NCBI RefSeq assembly: GCF_900129745.1
Contig: NZ_FQWS01000002.1
Span: 992,001 to 1,056,000 of the forward strand
Direction of reading: 5' to 3'
Origin: Winogradskyella jejuensis
Lineage (GTDB): Bacteria > Bacteroidota > Bacteroidia > Flavobacteriales > Flavobacteriaceae
DNA: 64,000 bases
Shown here one piece after another: positions 7,873-16,157 of the stretch (position 1 is the stretch's first letter; each line of letters opens with the position of its first letter). The translations under genes and the position numbers were made by a program. Under the pieces are notes generated by a model, which did no database searches, was not told the DNA's origin, and saw only the letters and a list, made by a program, of their open reading frames with translations.

Positions 7873-8892
7873 CTATAAACTTTTCAAAATCTCCAAAACC
7901 CGCTCATGCATCGCATCGGTATAATCCAAATGCGTTACCATTCTCAGCTTATTGCTTCCCATGCCTATAATCTTGATGTTTTGCTCAGATAATTTATTTA
8001 GAAATTCAGCTTCATCAATATGAGATTTTAATTCAAAAATGATGATGTTGGTTTCAATTGGTTCCACTTTTTCAATCGCCGAATGTTGATGCAATACCTC
8101 ACCTATTTCCTTAGCTTTTTTGTGGTCTTCGGCTAATCTTTCAAAATGATTATCTAGTGCATATAATCCAGCAGCTGCTGCAAATCCCACTTGTCGCATT
8201 CCGCCACCTAAAATCTTACGAACACGGATGGCACCTTTCATCAATTCAGAATTACCAATTAAAACCGAACCCATTGGGCAACCCAAACCTTTACTTAGAC
8301 ACACTGAAATTGTGTCAAACAATTCGCCATATTGTTTTGGCGATTGCCCTGTTGCTATTAAGGCATTCCAAAGTCGTGCACCATCTAGATGATAGCCTAA
8401 ATCGTGTTTTGTTGCTACGCGTCTCAATTTTTTAAGTTCTTCAAAATCCCAACAAGCACCACCGCCTTTGTTCGTTGTGTTTTCTACAGCAATTAATGAA
8501 GTTAATGGACTATGATAAAAATCTGGTGGATTTATAGATGCTTCGGCTTGTTTGGCGGTAAACATACCACGATGACCATCGACCAATTTGCATGAGATTC
8601 CGCTATTAAATGATGCGCCGCCACCTTCATAATTATAAATATGGGCGTATTTATCACAAATCACTTGCTCACCTGGATTGGTATGTAATTTTAAAGCGGC
8701 TTGGTTGGCCATACTTCCTGTTGGGAAAAATAAGGCTTCGTCCATGCCAAACATATCGGCTATTCGTTGCTCTAAAGCATTAATACTTGGGTCTTCTTTA
8801 TACACATCGTCACCAACTTCTGCGGATAGCATGGCATCTAACATGCCTTTGGTTGGTTTGGTTACGGTGTCGCTTCTTAGGTCTATTATCAT
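7873..8892 (-). CDS. ltaE: Low-specificity L-threonine aldolase
   Basis: A 339-residue PLP enzyme beginning Met-Ile-Ile-Asp-Leu-Arg-Ser-Asp-Thr-Val-Thr, the hallmark N-terminus of threonine aldolases. The Leu-Asp-Gly-Ala-Arg-Leu-Trp-Asn motif near residue 170 and the lysine in Cys-Leu-Ser-Lys-Gly-Leu-Gly near residue 200 are the substrate/cofactor sites. The enzyme splits threonine or allo-threonine to glycine and acetaldehyde. The length is normal and the ATG at 8892 is the natural start. It stands alone, flanked by repeat elements on both sides. Confidence 0.9.
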   Translation of the reverse strand: MIIDLRSDTVTKPTKGMLDAMLSAEVGDDVYKEDPSINALEQRIADMFGMDEALFFPTGSMANQAALKLHTNPGEQVICDKYAHIYNYEGGGASFNSGISCKLVDGHRGMFTAKQAEASINPPDFYHSPLTSLIAVENTTNKGGGACWDFEELKKLRRVATKHDLGYHLDGARLWNALIATGQSPKQYGELFDTISVCLSKGLGCPMGSVLIGNSELMKGAIRVRKILGGGMRQVGFAAAAGLYALDNHFERLAEDHKKAKEIGEVLHQHSAIEKVEPIETNIIIFELKSHIDEAEFLNKLSEQNIKIIGMGSNKLRMVTHLDYTDAMHERVLEILKSL

Positions 8893-8917
8893 GGACTATT
8901 ATCTATTTTATTATTTA

Positions 8918-8944
8918 GTTCTCGACTGCGCTCGAACGGACAGC
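8918..8944. repeat. REP-like element, family C (CTCGACTGCGCTCGA core)
   Basis: A GC-richer island (TCTCGACTGCGCTCGAAC) in AT-rich intergenic DNA between the start of ltaE and the end of the metalloprotease gene. It resembles the GAGCGCAGTCGAG repeats scattered through Flavobacteriaceae genomes; only one copy of this exact form is seen here. Confidence 0.45.
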
Positions 8945-8975
8945 AATTTTATTTAACGTTAATTTGATGTCTATT

Positions 8976-11390
8976 TCAATTTTGATTATACTCACAAACA
9001 CCACTTCCAATTGGCGAACCATCAGGGATTTTTGGTGCTGCTTCTAATTTGAATTTTTCTGGGTGTTCAAAAAACTCTTTCATCATAATTTTATATTGCA
9101 AATCAAACTTTTCAGATTCACTATAACTTTTACCAAAATTCTCTAATGATTTAACTAAAATATTATTTACAATTGCTTTAACTTGAAAATAAGATTCATC
9201 ATTCACAGCAAGATTCATCAAATATTTAAGAACATTAACATTGACTTGATGTTGACTATCATTGATATAACTATCGGAATAATTTTTACCAAAAGTATTA
9301 CTCATTATTTCATTAATTACTTCTTCCAACCCAATCTGCTTATCATCCAAACTCTTTTGCAATACCAAACGATTTGCACGTTCAGGATGCAACAAGAATT
9401 TCAACGTCACGTCACTTGCCGTATTTGCCGCACTAAATGGGTCAAAAGCAACTCCAGTTTTTCCTTTAAAAGATTCTCGAGTACGCCCATAACCAAATGC
9501 TCTAGGCGGAAATAAACTCAATTTATCTTTTGGAATGGCTAAATTTTCGGCTGAAAGCGTTTTCAAAATTGCATCTAAGGTTTCTTTTTGAAGTTTAACG
9601 TCAACAGGTTTCACCGTAAACTCTTCACCATCTTTAACCGCATAATTATAATCCAATCCACCTATAACCTTAGTCGCAGCTTCCGTTTGGTAACGATGAT
9701 AAAAATAAAGCGGCACAAACACATCTTCTAAAACCGAATACGGCTCGTAACTCTTGATATTATCCTCAGAAAAATTTGCAATTGCTTGTTTGCGTAATTC
9801 TAAAACAGCATTTAATTCTTCAGCAGCACTTTTGCCATTGTCCCACAAATGTGCCGTAGAATGTGCGCCGCCAGCTGCTCGAGCATCAGAGTCTGTGATA
9901 AAACGATGACCATCTTCAGTTGCTTTTTTCAAAATTTTATTTAATTCAGTTTTCTCATCAGAATTTTTATCGAATTCAGAATAACTATACGCTACGGTGA
10001 CTTTATCCCAATCGCCAATACCTGTCGCGTAAGCGTTACTGAAATCTATCTTTCCTTTTTTAAGTTCAATTTGTGGATGCGGATAATCCATAACCGAAGC
10101 GCGATTATTGGCACTGGCTGCGAAGTTATGTGCAAAACCAATTGTATGACCAACTTCGTGAGCGCTTAATTGACGGATACGCGCCAAAGCCATGTCTAAC
10201 ATTGGTTGGTAATTATCGTCACGGTCGGCAAAAGGTTTATTCATCAATGCTTGAGCAATCATAAAATCTTGACGAATCCGCAAACTCCCCAAACTCACAT
10301 GACCTTTGATTATTTCTCCAGTTCTTGGGTCAACCACACTGCCGCCATAACTCCAACCACGCGTACTTCTGTGCACCCATTGAATCACGTTGTATCTACA
10401 ATCCATTGGGTCTGCGTCTTTGGGTAGCATTTTAACCTGAAATGCATCTTTAAAACCAATGGCTTCATAAGCTTGGTTCCACCATCGCGCTCCTTCTAAC
10501 AATGCAGAACGCACTGGTTCTGGCGTTCCTGGGTCGAGATAATAAATAATTGGCTCTTTAGCTTCGCTAATTTCAGCATTAGGATTTTTCTTTTCTAAGC
10601 GATGACGAATGATAAAGCGTTTTCTAATATCCTCTTGAATTGGCGTTGCATAATCCATATAACTCATAGAAATCGCACCGCTACGTGTATCAAAAGCTCT
10701 TGGTTTGTAATTATCGTCTGGCAACTCTATAAAAGAATGATGCTGTGTCACAGTCACCAATGTCGATGTTGGTGTAACGCTTCGTAGATTTCTACCTGTG
10801 GGATTTCCCTTAAACGTTAGCATGGCTTCAAATTCCACATTCTTAGGAAATGCTTTTGTGCGTTCTAAAGCTAATGCGCTTTTTGATGCATCTATTTTGT
10901 AAGTGCCTTCGCCTCTACCTTTTAAACGTCCTGAAACATTATGTGCATCTTCCATTAAAAATGGCGTAAAATCAACATAAAATGCGTCGTCTTTTTGTTC
11001 TAATATTTTGAATCCGAATAAAACGGACTTCGCAAAGGCTTGTTCTATGCTTTTCTTTTCTAACTCGTTATCGGTATTTGCACGAAATTTTAAATTTGGC
11101 TGAATTAGCAATAATTTATTTCCTGCTTTTTGAAAATAAACCACACGTTCGTTACCCAATTGTCCACGGTCTAAACCAATGTCGTTACTACCAACACCTG
11201 AAGCAAGAGAATTCACGTAAAGAAATTGGTCGTTCAGCTTTTCAACTTTTAGATAAATTTTATCAGTAGCTTCTTCATAATAAAAATCAAAATACCCTTC
11301 ATAAGCTTTCAGATCCTTTTTATTGGTAACTTGAGCTTGAATAGATATGGAAAACAAAAAAAGAAAAGTGAGTTGTATAACGTGTTTCAT
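8976..11390 (-). CDS. Secreted zinc-dependent metalloprotease, DUF5117/DUF5118 type
   Basis: An 804-residue protein. The ATG at 11390 gives a clean signal peptide (Lys-His then a Leu/Phe core, Ile-Gln-Ala-Gln cleavage region); an upstream start would bury it. After an N-terminal region typical of DUF5118/DUF5117 proteins, the zinc motif His-Glu-Val-Gly-His-Thr-Ile-Gly-Phe-Ala-His begins at His411, an extended HExxHxxGxxH site. A Met-Asp-Tyr-Pro segment about 20 residues later provides the Met-turn. Such proteins are common periplasmic or exported metallopeptidases of Bacteroidota. There is no type IX C-terminal sorting domain visible; the C-terminus ends soon after a Gly-Ser-Gly-Val-Cys-Glu-Tyr segment. 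Substrate unknown. Confidence 0.8.
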   Translation of the reverse strand: MKHVIQLTFLFLFSISIQAQVTNKKDLKAYEGYFDFYYEEATDKIYLKVEKLNDQFLYVNSLASGVGSNDIGLDRGQLGNERVVYFQKAGNKLLLIQPNLKFRANTDNELEKKSIEQAFAKSVLFGFKILEQKDDAFYVDFTPFLMEDAHNVSGRLKGRGEGTYKIDASKSALALERTKAFPKNVEFEAMLTFKGNPTGRNLRSVTPTSTLVTVTQHHSFIELPDDNYKPRAFDTRSGAISMSYMDYATPIQEDIRKRFIIRHRLEKKNPNAEISEAKEPIIYYLDPGTPEPVRSALLEGARWWNQAYEAIGFKDAFQVKMLPKDADPMDCRYNVIQWVHRSTRGWSYGGSVVDPRTGEIIKGHVSLGSLRIRQDFMIAQALMNKPFADRDDNYQPMLDMALARIRQLSAHEVGHTIGFAHNFAASANNRASVMDYPHPQIELKKGKIDFSNAYATGIGDWDKVTVAYSYSEFDKNSDEKTELNKILKKATEDGHRFITDSDARAAGGAHSTAHLWDNGKSAAEELNAVLELRKQAIANFSEDNIKSYEPYSVLEDVFVPLYFYHRYQTEAATKVIGGLDYNYAVKDGEEFTVKPVDVKLQKETLDAILKTLSAENLAIPKDKLSLFPPRAFGYGRTRESFKGKTGVAFDPFSAANTASDVTLKFLLHPERANRLVLQKSLDDKQIGLEEVINEIMSNTFGKNYSDSYINDSQHQVNVNVLKYLMNLAVNDESYFQVKAIVNNILVKSLENFGKSYSESEKFDLQYKIMMKEFFEHPEKFKLEAAPKIPDGSPIGSGVCEYNQN

Positions 11391-11471
11391 AGTTGATTTT
11401 TTTAAGCGACATAAAACTACGGAATTTCTAAAAATTTCCTTCAAAATCAGCAAGACTTTAAAGCATCCTAT

Positions 11472-11479
11472 TATATTTG
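11472..11479 (+). promoter_or_regulatory. TAnnTTTG -7 box (TATATTTG) of prfB
   Basis: Exact match to the Bacteroidota -7 consensus, 16 bases before the prfB ATG at 11496, and within the gap divergent from the metalloprotease gene. Confidence 0.55.
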
Positions 11480-11495
11480 CAGAAATTGATGATTG

Positions 11496-12597
11496 ATGAT
11501 TACTTCAGACCAAATAAAAGCACTTAATTCCCGTCTCGACACACTGAGACAGTATCTTTGACTTAGATGCCAAACGCATAGAAATTACCAACGAAGAAGA
11601 GCAAACCTTTGACCCTAATTTTTGGAACGACTCTAAAAAGGCAGAAGCCGTGATGAAATCACTTCGTGAAAAGAAAAGCTGGGTTAATGATTACGAAGCT
11701 GCCGAAACCCTTTACGAAGATTTAGAAGTTATTTACGAATTTTTCAAAGAAGACGAGGCACCAATGGAAAACGTTGAAGCACGTTATGAAAAAGCCGTAA
11801 ACGCCATTGAAAAGTTGGAGTTTAAAAATATGCTTTCTGAAGAAGGTGATTCTCTAAGTGCTGTCCTTCAAATTACTGCTGGTGCTGGCGGAACCGAAAG
11901 TTGCGATTGGGCAAGTATGCTCATGCGTATGTACATGATGTATGCCGAAAAAAGTGGTTTTAAAATAAAAGAGCTTAACCTTCAAGATGGTGATGTCGCT
12001 GGTATAAAAACAGTGACCCTAGAAATTGAGGGTTCTTATGCCTTTGGTTGGCTTAAAGGTGAAAATGGTGTACATCGTTTGGTACGTATTTCACCTTTTG
12101 ATAGTAATGCCAAACGCCATACGAGTTTTGCTTCGGTTTATGTGTATCCTTTGGTGGATGATTCTATTGAAATTGAAATCAATCCTTCAGATTTAGAAAT
12201 CACAACCGCACGTTCTAGTGGCGCAGGTGGTCAAAATGTCAATAAAGTTGAAACAAAAGTGCAGCTGTTGCATAAGCCTTCGGGAATTCAAATTCAGTGC
12301 TCCGAAACGCGTTCACAACACGATAACCGAGCACGTGCTTTACAAATGTTGAAGTCTCAACTTTATGAAATAGAATTACAAAAGCGAATGGCACAACGTG
12401 AAGATATTGAAGCTGGAAAGATGAAAATTGAATGGGGAAGCCAGATACGTAACTATGTGATGCATCCTTATAAATTGGTTAAAGATGTTAGGACTGGGCA
12501 CGAAACAGGAAACATCGATGCCGTTATGGATGGCGATATCGAAGCGTTTTTAAAGGAATATTTGATGATGATGGGTCAAAAAGATTCGGCACAGTAA
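11496..12597 (+). CDS. prfB: Peptide chain release factor 2, with programmed +1 frameshift
   Basis: The gene is split: 11496-11558 (21 codons) ends in CTT followed by an in-frame TGA at 11559-11561. Skipping T11559 continues in the +1 frame from GAC at 11560 to the stop at 12597, giving about 366 residues, the normal RF2 length. The shift sequence TATCTTTGAC is the one used in Escherichia coli prfB, where slow reading of UGA by RF2 promotes the shift and so autoregulates the factor. The stop-recognition tripeptide Ser-Pro-Phe is in Arg-Ile-Ser-Pro-Phe-Asp-Ser, and the catalytic Gly-Gly-Gln is in Gly-Ala-Gly-Gly-Gln-Asn-Val. An ORF beginning at 11650 is only the in-frame Met within the second part. 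No clear Shine-Dalgarno-like stimulator precedes the shift site. Confidence 0.95.
11556..11562 (+). other. RF2 programmed +1 ribosomal frameshift site (CTTTGAC)
   Basis: CTT at 11556-11558 is the slippery codon, TGA at 11559-11561 the in-frame stop, and C11562 the weak-context base after it. The upstream ten bases read GAGACAGTAT, without the AGGGGG stimulator of enterobacteria. Confidence 0.93.
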
Positions 12598-12649
12598 TTG
12601 ATTAAAAGAGTTTAATAAAATAAGATTCCCAATTTCACGGGAAGTAAAT

Positions 12650-12991
12650 ATGATACAAATTTTACACAATCCAAGATGTCAAAAATCTAGAGAAGGTCTT
12701 CAACTCTTGGAAGCCACAAATAATGAATTTGAGGTTATTAAATATTTGGATAATCCACTTACCATTTTGGAATTAAAATCCATTATCAGTAAATTAGGAA
12801 TTTCGCCTTTGGATTTAGTAAGAAAAAATGAGGTAATCTGGAAGAGCGATTATAAAGGAAAAAATCTATCTGATGAAGACATTATCACAGCTATGGTTAA
12901 ACATCCAAAACTTATTGAACGTCCAATAGTTATTAATAAAAATAAAGCAGTTGTTGGACGACCAACAGAAGCTATAAATATCATATTATAA
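12650..12991 (+). CDS. arsC: ArsC/Spx-family (YffB-like) thioredoxin-fold protein, putative arsenate reductase
   Basis: A 113-residue protein with thioredoxin-like fold features. Cys10 lies in His-Asn-Pro-Arg-Cys-Gln-Lys-Ser-Arg, matching the single-cysteine active site of glutaredoxin-dependent arsenate reductases. Leu-Ile-Glu-Arg-Pro-Ile-Val near residues 87-93 provides the conserved Arg-Pro, and Val-Gly-Arg-Pro near residue 104 the second arginine. Typical ArsC is 115-140 residues, so this is short but complete. No arsR or arsB gene is nearby, so a role in arsenate resistance is not supported by context; a general redox role as in YffB proteins is possible. The next gene begins one base after its stop. 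Confidence 0.75.
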   Translation: MIQILHNPRCQKSREGLQLLEATNNEFEVIKYLDNPLTILELKSIISKLGISPLDLVRKNEVIWKSDYKGKNLSDEDIITAMVKHPKLIERPIVINKNKAVVGRPTEAINIIL

Positions 12992-12992
12992 C

Positions 12993-13472
12993 ATGAAAAA
13001 AGCAATACTTTTCATCTGTGTTTTATTAACCTCATTTGCAGCATCTGCACAATTTGGAGGTCAACGCCAGAATAGATTTAATCGCCAACCACCAGCTTCT
13101 CCTCCTAGTGATAGTCAGATTGAAGCTGCTGAGAAAAAAGCTGAGGAGCGTAGACAAGAATTTGTTGCGAATTTTTTAACAACTCTAGAAGCTGACGATT
13201 TTACAAAAGAAATTCTTAAGCAAAACATGAATGACTATTTTGAAAAAGTTAAAGTGTTTATGAAACAACCTTTTGAGAATTCCGTTCAACGTAAGGATGC
13301 TTTTGAGGCTTTTAGAAGAGAACATTTTAAAGAATCGCGCTCACTACTCTCAGAAAATGACCAAAAAAAATTAGATGATTTTTTTAAAGGTGAATTTGAT
13401 GAAACTGAAGTAAAAAAGAAGAAAAAGAAGAAAAAACGTAAGAAAAAGAAAAAAGGTGATGATGATAACTAG
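12993..13472 (+). CDS. Secreted protein with extreme Lys-rich C-terminal tail
   Basis: A 159-residue protein with a convincing signal peptide (Lys-Lys, hydrophobic core, Ala-Ser-Ala-Gln, cleavage about residue 19). The mature part starts with a Gln/Arg/Pro-rich stretch, then predicted long helices with many Glu, Lys and Arg (about residues 40-135), reminiscent in composition of Spy/CpxP-like or DUF-type periplasmic helical proteins. It ends with about 14 Lys/Arg in 16 residues followed by Gly-Asp-Asp-Asp-Asn. The DNA of the tail is nearly all A and G and may be prone to slippage. It starts one base after the arsC stop, so the two are likely co-transcribed. I do not recognise a specific family. 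Confidence 0.7.
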   Translation: MKKAILFICVLLTSFAASAQFGGQRQNRFNRQPPASPPSDSQIEAAEKKAEERRQEFVANFLTTLEADDFTKEILKQNMNDYFEKVKVFMKQPFENSVQRKDAFEAFRREHFKESRSLLSENDQKKLDDFFKGEFDETEVKKKKKKKKRKKKKKGDDDN

Positions 13473-13531
13473 CTTATATTTATATGATACTTATCATTTG
13501 TGTTTGGTCGTTTTTTAGCTAATTTGCTAAA

Positions 13532-15415
13532 ATGAATACCATAGCTCTTCGTATAAACGATTTTCTAAAAGATTTTCCTCCTTTTAATTTACTTACCAAA
13601 AGTCAGCTTATAGAAATTTCTAAAGCTGTTGATGTTCACTATCTAGAAAACGGTTCTGCTATCTTTGATATTAATCAACCAATAGAGCAGTATTTTTATG
13701 TAGTTAAGAATGGTGCTATTGGGCTTTTTGATCAAAACAATCAGCTAATTGATCAGTGTGACGAAGGTGACATTTTTGGGCTTAGAGCCTTAATCCGAAA
13801 AGGAACTTATATCCTAAAGGCCAAAGCTATAGAAGAATCTGTACTATACAGCATTTCTTCAGAATTACTCAATACGTACATCACTACAAACGCCGAAGCT
13901 AGTCAATTTTTAATGCAATCATTTGTTGCTAACACAAAAGTGATTAATAATTCGGAGGATTCAGTAATTATAACTAATGATGTTTTATATTCAGACTTAC
14001 AGTCAGTAGATTATTCAAAACATCCAATTACTTGTTCTAAAATAACTACTATTAAAGAAGCATCTATAATTATGACCGATAATCACGTAGGCTCTATAGT
14101 TGTTGTAGAACAAGAAAGACCAATTGGTATTATAACAGATAAGGATTTACGGACAAAAATTGCGACAGGAAAGCATAAAATTAACGATTTAGTATCCTCA
14201 ATTATGTCATCTCCTGTTATTACCTATCCAAAAACCATTACCGTTGCAGAGGCACAAATTGCTATGTTGCGTCATAAAATTACCCACTTGTGTATTACTG
14301 AAGATGGAACAGTAAATACTAAACTTATAGGCATTTTATCCGAACACGATATTATAGTCTTAAGAGAACATAATGCCTCTTCACTTGTTAAAGAAATACG
14401 ACGAAGCAAATCGTCTGAACAATTAAAGAATATTAGAAATCGTGCTCAGGATTTAATAGAAAGATATTTAGACCAAAACATTCCGATAGATATTGTTGCA
14501 AGAATTATTTCATCTATAAATGATGCTATAACTAAAAGAATAATAGATATAGCGCTCTCTAAGATGCCCTCCAAACCACCAGCTGAATTCGTTTGGTTAT
14601 CTATAGGCAGTCAAGGTCGGCAAGAGCAGTTGTTACTAACAGATCAAGATAATGCTATTGTCTTTGAAGATGTAGATGCTCAAGATTACGATAAAACAAA
14701 AACCTATTTTTTAGAACTTTCAGATTTTATAACTAAAGATTTAGAAGCTGTTGGCTTTGAATTATGTCCTGCAGAGATGATGGCCAATAATCCAAAATGG
14801 TGTCTGTCTGTTACAGAATGGTCTGATCAGTTTCATAAATGGATTACAACACCAGACCAAAATAGTCTAATGCTATCAACTATTTTCTTTGATTATGACA
14901 ATGTTTATGGCGATAAAACCTTAGTAAAGCAATTGTCAGAACGCATTTTTCAGAGTATAGAATCTAACGATATCTTCCTCACTTATCTTGGTAGAAATGC
15001 GCTTCAAAATCCGCCGCCACTCAGTTTTTTTAGACAATTTTTGGTAGAGGCTAACGGTGAACACAAAGATTACTTTGACATAAAGGCTCGAGCGATTATG
15101 CCATTAGTTGATGCAGCTAGATTACTTATACTATCGCATAATATTAAGTCTGTAAACAATACGATTGAACGTTACGAAAAGCTGGTAGAATTAGAGCCAC
15201 AAAACAAAGATACTTATCTATTTTGCATAGACGCTTTTAAGGATTTACTACGTTTTAGAACAGAGCAAGGCTTAGCAAATAAAGATTCTGGGCGTTTTAT
15301 AGATTTAGAATCGTTAAGCAAAGGCAATCGTCTAAAACTAAAGCGAAGTTTTAAGGCAGTAAAATCTATTCAAGAATTAATTACAACACGTTTTAAACTC
15401 TCTCAACTTATGTAA
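13532..15415 (+). CDS. cNMP-binding/CBS/DUF294 nucleotidyltransferase-like protein
   Basis: A 627-residue cytosolic protein with three recognisable modules. Residues about 15-125 form a cyclic-nucleotide-binding-like barrel (Gly-Asp-Ile-Phe-Gly-Leu-Arg-Ala in place of the usual phosphate cassette). Residues about 160-290 form a CBS pair (two His-Val-Gly-Ser-Ile and Ile-Thr-Asp-Lys-Asp-Leu type repeats). From about residue 300 come the DUF294 nucleotidyltransferase-like domain, with Gly-Ser-Gln-Gly-Arg-Gln-Glu-Gln at about 358 and Thr-Asp-Gln-Asp-Asn, and then the helical DUF294_C. The Gly-Ser...Asp-x-Asp pattern is that of GlnD-type enzymes, so metal-dependent activity is plausible. In many bacteria this protein sits with a DnaQ-like exonuclease beside acs and acetate transporters, as it does here. 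Its substrate is unknown; it may sense nucleotides and modify a partner. Confidence 0.85.
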   Translation: MNTIALRINDFLKDFPPFNLLTKSQLIEISKAVDVHYLENGSAIFDINQPIEQYFYVVKNGAIGLFDQNNQLIDQCDEGDIFGLRALIRKGTYILKAKAIEESVLYSISSELLNTYITTNAEASQFLMQSFVANTKVINNSEDSVIITNDVLYSDLQSVDYSKHPITCSKITTIKEASIIMTDNHVGSIVVVEQERPIGIITDKDLRTKIATGKHKINDLVSSIMSSPVITYPKTITVAEAQIAMLRHKITHLCITEDGTVNTKLIGILSEHDIIVLREHNASSLVKEIRRSKSSEQLKNIRNRAQDLIERYLDQNIPIDIVARIISSINDAITKRIIDIALSKMPSKPPAEFVWLSIGSQGRQEQLLLTDQDNAIVFEDVDAQDYDKTKTYFLELSDFITKDLEAVGFELCPAEMMANNPKWCLSVTEWSDQFHKWITTPDQNSLMLSTIFFDYDNVYGDKTLVKQLSERIFQSIESNDIFLTYLGRNALQNPPPLSFFRQFLVEANGEHKDYFDIKARAIMPLVDAARLLILSHNIKSVNNTIERYEKLVELEPQNKDTYLFCIDAFKDLLRFRTEQGLANKDSGRFIDLESLSKGNRLKLKRSFKAVKSIQELITTRFKLSQLM

Positions 15416-15416
15416 T

Positions 15417-16079
15417 ATGAATTGGTTTAAATCTAAATCCTATCCTGAGTTCTGGGAAGCATACCTTTCGTTTTTTAAATCTCCTCAAAATCAAGATTTA
15501 AATGCTACCCGATTTGTAGTTTTTGATACCGAAACAACAGGATTAGATATAAACAAGGATAAAATTCTCTCAATAGGTTGTATTGCTGTAGAAAATTTAA
15601 AAATTAGAGTTGCCGACCAACTCGAAATTTATGTTAAGCAAAAACATTTTAATACCGAAACCGTTAAAATTCATGGCTTACTCAAAGATGGCAAAATATC
15701 TAAAGTACAGGAATCAGAAGCAATTATTCATTTTTTAGATTATGTTAAAGATGCTGTTTTGGTTGCTCATCATGCTGCTTTTGATGTTGCTATGATAAAT
15801 ACCGCACTAAAACAAATGGGTCTGCCAAAATTAAAGAACAAGGTTATAGACACTGGACATCTATTTCAAAAAACAAAATTAGATACCTCTAAGGCACATT
15901 TTAGCTTAGATGAGCTATCAGAACGGTTTCATATTCCGCTTCACGATAGACATACAGCATCAGGTGATGCCTATATTACAGCATTACTCTTTTTAAAATT
16001 GATTACAAAACTTACCGTAAATCAAGATTTGAAATTGAAGGATTTATTACGACCAGTAAATAGAGTTGGCTTATTATAA
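15417..16079 (+). CDS. DnaQ-like 3'-5' exonuclease (DEDD family)
   Basis: A 220-residue protein starting one base after the DUF294 gene stop, so translation is probably coupled. Exo I is Phe-Asp-Thr-Glu-Thr-Thr-Gly near residue 38; Exo II is in the Val-Ala-His-His-Ala-Ala-Phe-Asp segment near residue 120; Exo III is His-Asp-Arg-His-Thr-Ala-Ser-Gly-Asp-Ala near residue 180, giving a DEDDh-type active site. It is about the size of a stand-alone polymerase epsilon-like proofreading domain but lies far from polymerase genes. Its partner in many genomes is the DUF294 protein. Whether it acts on RNA, DNA or a nucleotide-modified substrate is unknown. Confidence 0.85.
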   Translation: MNWFKSKSYPEFWEAYLSFFKSPQNQDLNATRFVVFDTETTGLDINKDKILSIGCIAVENLKIRVADQLEIYVKQKHFNTETVKIHGLLKDGKISKVQESEAIIHFLDYVKDAVLVAHHAAFDVAMINTALKQMGLPKLKNKVIDTGHLFQKTKLDTSKAHFSLDELSERFHIPLHDRHTASGDAYITALLFLKLITKLTVNQDLKLKDLLRPVNRVGLL

Positions 16080-16081
16080 AA

Positions 16082-16107
16082 ACACACCCATTTCTGAGTG
16101 TGTATTT
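16082..16107 (+). terminator. Possible terminator after the exonuclease gene
   Basis: A six-bp ACACAC/GTGTGT stem is followed by ATTT only. It lies three bases after the stop codon and before the convergent aceA end. The T-tract is weak. Confidence 0.45.
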
Positions 16108-16157
16108 AACTAACTAAACTAATAAAGATTACAAACACATTGCAATTAATCGGTATT

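Noticed and set aside
9183..9515. Plus-strand frame of 110 codons opposite the metalloprotease
   Set aside because: It lies wholly within the 3' part of a well-supported gene, has no domain and a composition typical of antisense frames.
11650..12597. A separate shorter release-factor gene beginning at 11650
   Set aside because: The upstream segment 11496-11558 plus the CTTTGAC shift site completes a normal-length RF2; 11650 is an internal Met.
13400..13465. A-rich tract as a programmed frameshift or transcript-slippage site
   Set aside because: The frame continues to a stop shortly after and no alternative frame gives an extended product, so there is no reason to invoke recoding.
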